Below the pieces are notes generated by a model. It searched no databases. It worked only from the letters and a program-made list of their open reading frames with translations, and had not been told where the DNA came from. This document shows positions 33,343-38,209 of a DNA stretch of 38,209 nucleotides, piece by piece; within the stretch, counting starts at the first letter, position 1; the number at the start of each line of letters is the position of its first letter. The DNA comes from Streptosporangiaceae bacterium (lineage in GTDB: Bacteria; Actinomycetota; Actinomycetes; Streptosporangiales; Streptosporangiaceae): assembly GCA_030041275.1 (NCBI GenBank), contig JASHOE010000147.1, forward strand, positions 1 to 38,209, given 5' to 3'. A program made the position numbers and the translations under genes.

Positions 33343-33998
33343 ACGTGCCCGAGCTGGCCGACCTGCCGTTTGCTGCCGTGCTCACGCGGCATGAAGGCGA
33401 CCTCGACGCCGAGCTCGACTACGACACCGTGCTGTTCGAACACACCGAGTTCGCTGATCCGCAGGGACCCAACGCGCGATTCCTCGACTGCGCGTTCCGC
33501 CAGGTGTCGATCAGCGACGGCCGGCTGCCGCGCGCCAGCCTGCGCGGTGTCTGGCTGCGCGACGTTCGCATGACCGGGACCTTCCTTGCCGAGAGCGCGT
33601 GGCAGGACGCGACCATCATCGGCTCCAGCCTGGCCGGGGTGCAGGTGTTCGGCGCGGCGCTGCGCCGCGTGGTATTCAGCGGATGCAAGCTCGACTCGGT
33701 CAATCTCCGGGGAGCACACCTGATCGACGTGATCTTCGAGGGCTGCGTGCTGCGGGACGTAGATTTCGGCAGCGCGCGGCTGACCGCATGCGCGTTTCCC
33801 GGCTCCGAGCTGACCAGAGTCGATCTCACCAAGGTGACCATGGAGCGAACCGACCTGCGCGGCGCGTCCCTGGGGATGACCATCGACGCGGACTCGCTGC
33901 GCGGGGCCATCATCACCTCAGCCCAGCTGGCCGTCGTAGCACCGGTGCTCGCCGAGACCATGGGCATCGTCGTCGACGACGATCTGCCCGTCGGCTAG
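33339..33998 (+). CDS. Pentapeptide-repeat protein
   Basis: A 219-residue protein with a pentapeptide-repeat run over about residues 45-190, in which every fifth residue is hydrophobic or aromatic (for example ARFLDCAFRQVSI, ANLRGAHLIDVIF-like, ERTDLRGASL), giving a right-handed quadrilateral beta-helix. Proteins of this type (Qnr, MfpA) mimic DNA and protect gyrase; others have unknown roles, so the DNA-mimic idea is inference. Its ATG overlaps the upstream AlkZ-like gene stop, so they are cotranslated. Its last 81 bp overlap the 3' end of the convergent PAP2 gene. Confidence 0.9.
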   Translation: MNVPELADLPFAAVLTRHEGDLDAELDYDTVLFEHTEFADPQGPNARFLDCAFRQVSISDGRLPRASLRGVWLRDVRMTGTFLAESAWQDATIIGSSLAGVQVFGAALRRVVFSGCKLDSVNLRGAHLIDVIFEGCVLRDVDFGSARLTACAFPGSELTRVDLTKVTMERTDLRGASLGMTIDADSLRGAIITSAQLAVVAPVLAETMGIVVDDDLPVG

Positions 33999-34868
33999 GG
34001 CGCGCTCAGCTTCGCCGACCCGGCCGACCGGGACCGGCGCGCCTCGCTCTACTCGCCTGTCCGAGCGCGTGCCGGACCGTTTTCGCTCCGCGGCCAGCCG
34101 CCGGCCCAGGGCCTGCGCAGCAACCACGAGCGCAAGGATCGCCGCCGCGACGATGCCGTCCAGCCAGAAGTGGTTGGCGGTCACGACCACGACCAGCGTG
34201 GTCATCGCTGGATACAGCAGTGCGAGCCAGCGCCACCGGCTGGCTGCCGTGGTGATGATGGCGGCAGCGACGAGGAGTGCCCAGCCAACGTGTACCGACG
34301 GCATGGCGGAGAGCTGGTCGGCATCGAACCCGCCGACGCTGCCGTAGACCGATTGGTGGTAGCGCACGGCCGTGTCGACGAGCCCCGTACTTGGCAGCAT
34401 CCGGGGCGGAGCTACTGGAATCAGCTGGACCACGAGGGATAGTCCGGTGACCGCCACCAGAGTGGTCCGCCACCGGCCGTAGTGCTCGCGGTGCCGCCAG
34501 AACAGCCAGATCATGCACGCGATCAGGACCGGGAAGTGCAGCGTGTCGTAGTAAAGATTGAAGACCTCGACGACCAGCGGATGAGGCAGGAACAAGCGCT
34601 GGACGGACGTCTCGCTCGGCAGGTGCAAGGCACGCTCAAGCCGCCAGATCCACTCCGACCGCGCGATCGCACCGTTGGTGCTGCCGACCGAGAATGACCC
34701 GGCGTACTGCCACAGCGCGAATAGGGCGAGCACGAGAGCGGATTCACGCGTCGCCGTGGCAAGCCGGACCAGCGGCGGCTTGTGCGTCTCGCGGAGGAGG
34801 AGGGTGACGGCGGCGAGTCCGGCCGCCGCTCCAATCGACTGCTGCCAGTCGAGATCGAGGCTGATCAC
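33918..34868 (-). CDS. PAP2-superfamily membrane protein (AUR1-like)
   Basis: A 316-residue protein with six predicted membrane helices and the PAP2/AUR1 active-site blocks SAMPSVHVGW and ANHFWLDGIVAA (His and Asp in phosphatase-type motifs). The family transfers or hydrolyses phospho-groups of lipids, with AUR1-like bacterial members probably acting on inositol or phospholipid substrates. The start is GTG 34868. The C-terminal ~60 residues are Arg/Asp-rich, and the last 26 codons are antisense to the pentapeptide-repeat gene, so the real end may be an extension acquired through overlap. An FHA-domain gene lies 128 bp upstream on the same strand. Confidence 0.85.
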   Translation of the reverse strand: MISLDLDWQQSIGAAAGLAAVTLLLRETHKPPLVRLATATRESALVLALFALWQYAGSFSVGSTNGAIARSEWIWRLERALHLPSETSVQRLFLPHPLVVEVFNLYYDTLHFPVLIACMIWLFWRHREHYGRWRTTLVAVTGLSLVVQLIPVAPPRMLPSTGLVDTAVRYHQSVYGSVGGFDADQLSAMPSVHVGWALLVAAAIITTAASRWRWLALLYPAMTTLVVVVTANHFWLDGIVAAAILALVVAAQALGRRLAAERKRSGTRSDRRVERGAPVPVGRVGEAERALADGQIVVDDDAHGLGEHRCYDGQLG

Positions 34869-34996
34869 CCCGGCTGCCCCGGCCGGACGATACGCAGGCC
34901 ATGAACGCGGGAGGTCACGCCGTCAGATTACGGCCAGGTGACCGTCTTCCTAACGGCGGGCTGCATCGCTGGGACGGATCAGCGGCTTCCCGATGG

Positions 34997-35521
34997 TCAG
35001 TACTGGTCCGGTCGGCTCAGCGAGGCCGGGTCTGGCTGCTGCCGCGGCAACACCACGTCCGCCGAGACGTCCGCGGCCAACCGGACGACGTCGCCGTCGG
35101 CGAGCCGGACGCTGATCCCTGGCAGAACCCGGTCGCCGTTCACGAACGTTCCGTTGGTCGAGTTCTCGTCTCTGATGCTGGCGTGGCCGGCGTCATCCAC
35201 AGCAACGGTCGCGTGCCGCCTTGACACGTTCTCGTACTGCGCGAAGGCGGCGGCCACCAGCGACTCGGCGGGATCCCGGCCCAGCAGAACGGTGGTGCCG
35301 GCCGGTACCTCCACGTTGCCGGTCGGGAAGGAAAGCCGAAGCACCGCCGACGAGATTGGTCCCCCGTGGTCCTCCGGGCGGAGGAACTCCTGCATCACGG
35401 TGCTGGCGGCGGGCGTGTCGTCCTCTCTGCCGGGTCGCGGCAGATTGGCCCCGCAGGTGAAGCAGATCAGGTCGTCAGCCCTTACTTCAGCCGCGCAGTG
35501 GGGGCACGTCAGCGTCGCCAT
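34997..35521 (-). CDS. Zinc-ribbon FHA-domain protein
   Basis: A 174-residue protein. The N-terminus is a zinc ribbon (CPHCAAEVRADDLICFTCG). A linker of about 40 residues with Thr residues leads to an FHA domain with GRDP, SRRHA and NSTNGTFVNGDRV, the phosphothreonine-binding residues. It likely reads phosphorylation by a Ser/Thr kinase; no active kinase gene is adjacent (the nearest kinase-like gene, at 19.6-21.1 kb, is degenerate). ATG 35521 is used because GGGAGG lies 7 nt upstream; a GTG at 35524 would add one residue. Confidence 0.93.
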   Translation of the reverse strand: MATLTCPHCAAEVRADDLICFTCGANLPRPGREDDTPAASTVMQEFLRPEDHGGPISSAVLRLSFPTGNVEVPAGTTVLLGRDPAESLVAAAFAQYENVSRRHATVAVDDAGHASIRDENSTNGTFVNGDRVLPGISVRLADGDVVRLAADVSADVVLPRQQPDPASLSRPDQY

Positions 35522-35680
35522 CACAGGTCCTCCCAGGATTCACGGCTGGCAGCAAGGCCTGCCAGCCGCCGCAGTGCTCGCACGAGAGATTAACGTGCCT
35601 AGCCTTGACGGCGTGCCAGGGCTCCGGCACACATCCGGCTTTAAGCCGCTGACCAGGAGCTATGCCGTACGATCCCAGGT

Positions 35681-36859
35681 ATGGTCGGCTTCACGCTCAG
35701 CGACGAGCAGGAGGCGCTCCGATCCACCGTCGAGCAATTCGCTCGTGAGGTGGTTGCGCCGGTAATCGCGGACTACTACGAGCAGGGCGAGTTCCCCTAC
35801 GGCATCGTGGCCGAGATGGGCAAGCTGGGGTTGTTCGGCTTGCCGTTTCCCGAGGACTACGGGGGGATGGGGGGTGACTACTTCGCTCTGTGCCTGGCGC
35901 TGCACGAACTCGCCAGGGTCGACTCCTCGGTGGCCATCACGCTCGAGGCGGCGGTGGGGCTTGGTGCCATGCCCATCTACCGGTTCGGCTCGGAAGCGCA
36001 GAAGGATCGCTGGCTACCGGACCTGTGCCGGGGCGACCGGCTAGCTGCGTTCGGTCTCACCGAGCCGGGTGGCGGCTCCGACATTCCGGGCGGGATGCGT
36101 ACCAGAGCCCGCCTGGATGGCGACGAGTGGATCATCGACGGGTCCAAGGCGTTCATCACTAACGCGGGGACGGCGATCACCTCGGTGGTGAGCGTGCTGG
36201 CCTGGACAGGATCGTCGGCGGAGCCTTCTGGTGCCAGCCGGGAGATCTCCGCGATCATGGTGCCGGCTGGTACACCAGGCCTCACCGTGGGCCCGGAGTA
36301 CTCAAAGGTGGGCTGGCGCGCATCGGACACGCGAGAGCTGAGTTTCTCTGGCTGCCGGGTGCCGCGGGAGAACCTGCTGGGGGAGTGCGGTCGCGGGTAC
36401 GCGCAGTTCCTGCAGACGCTCGACGAGGGCAGGGTGGCCATTGCGGCACTGGCAGCGGGCCTGGCCGAGGGCTGCGTCGATGAGTGCCTGCGCTACGCCC
36501 GCGAGCGGTCGGCATTCGGCCACGAACTCGGCCACTATCAGGCGATTCAGTTCAAGATCGCAGATATGGCGGCGAGGGCTCACCTGGCGAGGCTGGCCTG
36601 GTACGACGCCGCCGCCCGGGTCACGGCCGGACACCCGTTCAAGTCGCAGGCCGCGATCGCGAAGCTGACCTGCGCAAACGCGGCCATGGACAACGCCAGG
36701 GACGCGACCCAGATCTTCGGTGGCTACGGGTTCATGAATGAGTTCCCGGTCGCCCGTTTCTACCGCGACGCCAAGGTGCTGGAGATCGGCGAGGGGACGT
36801 CCGAGGTCCAGCGCATGGTCATCGCCCGCCAGCTAGGACTCGACGGCCCTAGGGCTTGA
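35681..36859 (+). CDS. Acyl-CoA dehydrogenase (short-chain type)
   Basis: A complete 392-residue acyl-CoA dehydrogenase. The blocks are FGLTEPGGGSD (FAD/substrate loop), KAFITNAG, SKVGWRASDTRELSFSGCRVP, QIFGGYGF and the C-terminal EIGEGTSEVQRMVIARQL, in which the first Glu of EGTSE (E371) is the expected catalytic base. Catalyses FAD-dependent alpha,beta-dehydrogenation of acyl-CoA. The SD is weak; a TACGAT hexamer 7 nt before the ATG (35668-35673) hints at a leaderless transcript, but no good -35 is seen. Converges with the substrate-binding protein gene, overlapping by 11 bp. Confidence 0.95.
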   Translation: MVGFTLSDEQEALRSTVEQFAREVVAPVIADYYEQGEFPYGIVAEMGKLGLFGLPFPEDYGGMGGDYFALCLALHELARVDSSVAITLEAAVGLGAMPIYRFGSEAQKDRWLPDLCRGDRLAAFGLTEPGGGSDIPGGMRTRARLDGDEWIIDGSKAFITNAGTAITSVVSVLAWTGSSAEPSGASREISAIMVPAGTPGLTVGPEYSKVGWRASDTRELSFSGCRVPRENLLGECGRGYAQFLQTLDEGRVAIAALAAGLAEGCVDECLRYARERSAFGHELGHYQAIQFKIADMAARAHLARLAWYDAAARVTAGHPFKSQAAIAKLTCANAAMDNARDATQIFGGYGFMNEFPVARFYRDAKVLEIGEGTSEVQRMVIARQLGLDGPRA

Positions 36860-37883
36860 CGATCATGCGTGGCACCTTCGGTGGTGCCGCCTTGAACATG
36901 TTGAAGTCCGACATCAGCCGCGTCACTCGCTCAAGGCTGACCGTGCTGATCGAGGTCGGATAGCTGCCGATCGTGGAGAGGTCGGCGTCTACGACGCTCA
37001 TCCCCGTGGTCTTTGGCAGAACCTGCTGGACCTGGCCGGTCATGGCCGCTTCCGTCTGCGCCTTGGCAATGGCGGCCTGGAAGTCGGCTGCGGCCGCCGG
37101 GTTCTGGCTGACCCAGGACTTCGACGCGACGTAGCCCGTCAGGGGCAGGCTCGCGGTCGAGCCACTGCAGGCATCAAGGACCTCGGTGGCGCCGAACTGA
37201 CTCTCTGCCTCGTAGATATACGGCTCGCTGACCAGGATGGCCGCGAGGCCGTCCTGGTGGTTCTCCAGAGCCGCGATCTCCTGCTGCTGCGACATCGGAA
37301 CCCAGGTGACGGAGCCGACGTCGTTGCCCAGGTAGGTGGTCAGGACCTGTGCGGCCGCCGCGGCATCCAGGCTGATCGGATCGCCAGAATCTTCCGGCAG
37401 GACCTGATCGTCGGGAACGCCCACGCGCTGATTCGCGAGATCGACAGGCGAGGTAATGGAAGAGCCTGGCAGGGTGATCACTTCGAGCACGCCGGCCGTG
37501 GCGTCGTAGCCGTCGGCCAGGATCCGCAGGTCGGGGTTTTGCGACTGTGCGTAGAAGATGTCGCCGTAGTCGCTCGCCGCGATGTCAGCCTGGCCATTTG
37601 CTACCGCGCTCAGCTCCGCCGAGTCGGATGAGTAGCTGTGAATGACGACGTGGGTCAGGCCCGCGGCGGTGAAGATCCCGTCCCGCTGCGCGAGGTAAAG
37701 CGGTGCGGTGTCAACTCCAGGGATGGCAGCGATCGTGACGGTCGATGACACCGTTCCGCCCGGGCCGCCGCCAGCGCAGCCCGCTGCGAGCAGAACGGTA
37801 AGCGCCGCAGCCGCGGCCGGCAGGTGCCGGGCGCGGAAGCCCCGACCGCTCTGGAACGGGACCAGGCCGCGGGCACGCCTCAT
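36849..37883 (-). CDS. NMT1/TauA-like ABC transporter substrate-binding lipoprotein
   Basis: A 344-residue extracytoplasmic lipoprotein: signal peptide MRRARG... with lipobox LLAAGC (C36), followed by a type-II periplasmic binding protein fold (VTIAAIPGVDTAPLYLAQRDG, LTGYVASKSWV, AIAKAQTEAA). It resembles the NMT1/TauA/SsuA class that binds aliphatic sulfonates, pyrimidine precursors or nitrate-like ligands. ATG 37883 follows AAGGAG; the frame is open upstream to 37967 but the signal peptide starts at MRRARG. The gene that starts divergently at 38144 may be the cognate permease or an unrelated gene. Confidence 0.92.
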   Translation of the reverse strand: MRRARGLVPFQSGRGFRARHLPAAAAALTVLLAAGCAGGGPGGTVSSTVTIAAIPGVDTAPLYLAQRDGIFTAAGLTHVVIHSYSSDSAELSAVANGQADIAASDYGDIFYAQSQNPDLRILADGYDATAGVLEVITLPGSSITSPVDLANQRVGVPDDQVLPEDSGDPISLDAAAAAQVLTTYLGNDVGSVTWVPMSQQQEIAALENHQDGLAAILVSEPYIYEAESQFGATEVLDACSGSTASLPLTGYVASKSWVSQNPAAAADFQAAIAKAQTEAAMTGQVQQVLPKTTGMSVVDADLSTIGSYPTSISTVSLERVTRLMSDFNMFKAAPPKVPRMIVKP

Positions 37884-38016
37884 GACACTCCTTGCGCCGT
37901 TCTGGGAATTCTCGCTGCACATCTTTCCGGCCATCCAGGGCGGGGAACCGGACAGTTTCCTGAACACGGGCGATGCGGCAGAGAGTACCCTATTGCTGCC
38001 AGGAGGCCCGTCAAAC

Positions 38017-38026
38017 GTAACGTTAC
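38017..38026. promoter_or_regulatory. Palindrome GTAACGTTAC in divergent region
   Basis: A perfect 10-bp palindrome midway between the divergent substrate-binding protein gene (start 37883) and the gene at 38144. It is a candidate operator shared by the two transcripts. A TTGACG at 38053-38058 and a TAGAGT at 38080-38085 lie downstream with a spacer of 21 bp, too long for a standard promoter. Confidence 0.35.
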
Positions 38027-38143
38027 ATCGGTTTTTCCGGTTCGTACGTGTATTGACGCAGGTTGCCCCGGTTACCGGCTAGAGTTGCCCTGGCCATGTG
38101 ACCGACTGCACCCAAAGCAAGGTCGTTATCTGGGAGGTTAGCC

Positions 38144-38209
38144 ATGTCGCTAGCGCCGCGCGGCGCGACGGCTTCTCCCGTATCGCGGCCATCAGGTGAG
38201 GGGTTCAGA
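38144..38209 (+). CDS. Start of a gene cut by the window edge
   Basis: An ATG at 38144 with an excellent GGGAGG (38132-38137) six bases upstream opens a frame that stays open for the 22 codons to the edge (MSLAPRGATASPVSRPSGEG...). The basic, Ser/Pro-rich N-terminus would suit a permease or ATPase of an ABC transporter whose substrate-binding protein is divergent, but nothing more can be said. Confidence 0.6.
   Translation, partial: MSLAPRGATASPVSRPSGEGFR

Overview
The window is about 70% GC, with GTG starts, 1-4 bp stop/start overlaps and several typically actinobacterial families: DUF4193, a GuaB1-type IMP-dehydrogenase relative, coproheme-type ferrochelatase, a SARP/BTAD-STAND regulator, a GlnR operator, and the RsbW-like ATPase family. 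It is chromosomal DNA of a soil-type actinomycete, perhaps from the Streptosporangiales or a related order (genus not resolvable by eye). No rRNA, tRNA, CRISPR array or intact insertion sequence was seen.

Layout. 1-1.0 kb: end of an acyl-CoA dehydrogenase and a VOC protein closed by a hairpin terminator. 1.05-7.65 kb: a regulatory/signalling cluster holding a 58-aa exported peptide gene with its own promoter and hairpin terminator, two tandem paralogous HTH proteins of unknown function, a small acidic protein, a 988-aa SARP-NB-ARC-TPR regulator and a divergent RsbW-like ATPase. 7.65-9.4 kb: ammonium transporter with an upstream GlnR box and a 20-bp-arm bidirectional terminator. 9.4-11.9 kb: translationally coupled cyclase-type hydrolase and ThDP enzyme. 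12.0-13.3 kb: alpha/beta hydrolase plus an unpartnered PemK/MazF-like gene with a partial in-frame tail duplication. 13.4-16.2 kb: GuaB1 and an aldonolactone oxidase. 16.4-19.6 kb: transglycosylase, ferrochelatase, inositol-phosphatase-like enzyme. 19.6-21.1 kb: membrane pseudokinase. 21.4-24.3 kb: DUF4193, a Cys-rich miniprotein, carboxylesterase, RraB-like protein. 24.2-25.1 kb: a degenerate, truncated tyrosine recombinase, followed by an intergenic region with three copies of one decamer. 25.3-30.6 kb: collinear MFS transporter, amidohydrolase, aldo/keto reductase, winged-helix HTH_42 protein. 30.6-32.1 kb: ArsR / SRPBCC / RibD-like operon with a clear, probably leaderless promoter. 32.2-34.0 kb: an AlkZ-like HTH_42 protein translationally coupled to a pentapeptide-repeat protein, followed by PAP2 and FHA genes on the other strand. 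35.7-38.2 kb: acyl-CoA dehydrogenase, NMT1/TauA-like substrate-binding lipoprotein, and the start of a further gene.

The candidates I find most interesting are: (i) the exported peptide next to the tandem HTH paralogues; (ii) the AlkZ-like glycosylase plus pentapeptide-repeat couple, both families linked to protection against DNA-directed antibiotics; (iii) the membrane pseudokinase lacking all three catalytic signatures; (iv) the inactive recombinase relic beside the repeated decamer. All functional statements come from reading motifs by eye; no database search was run.
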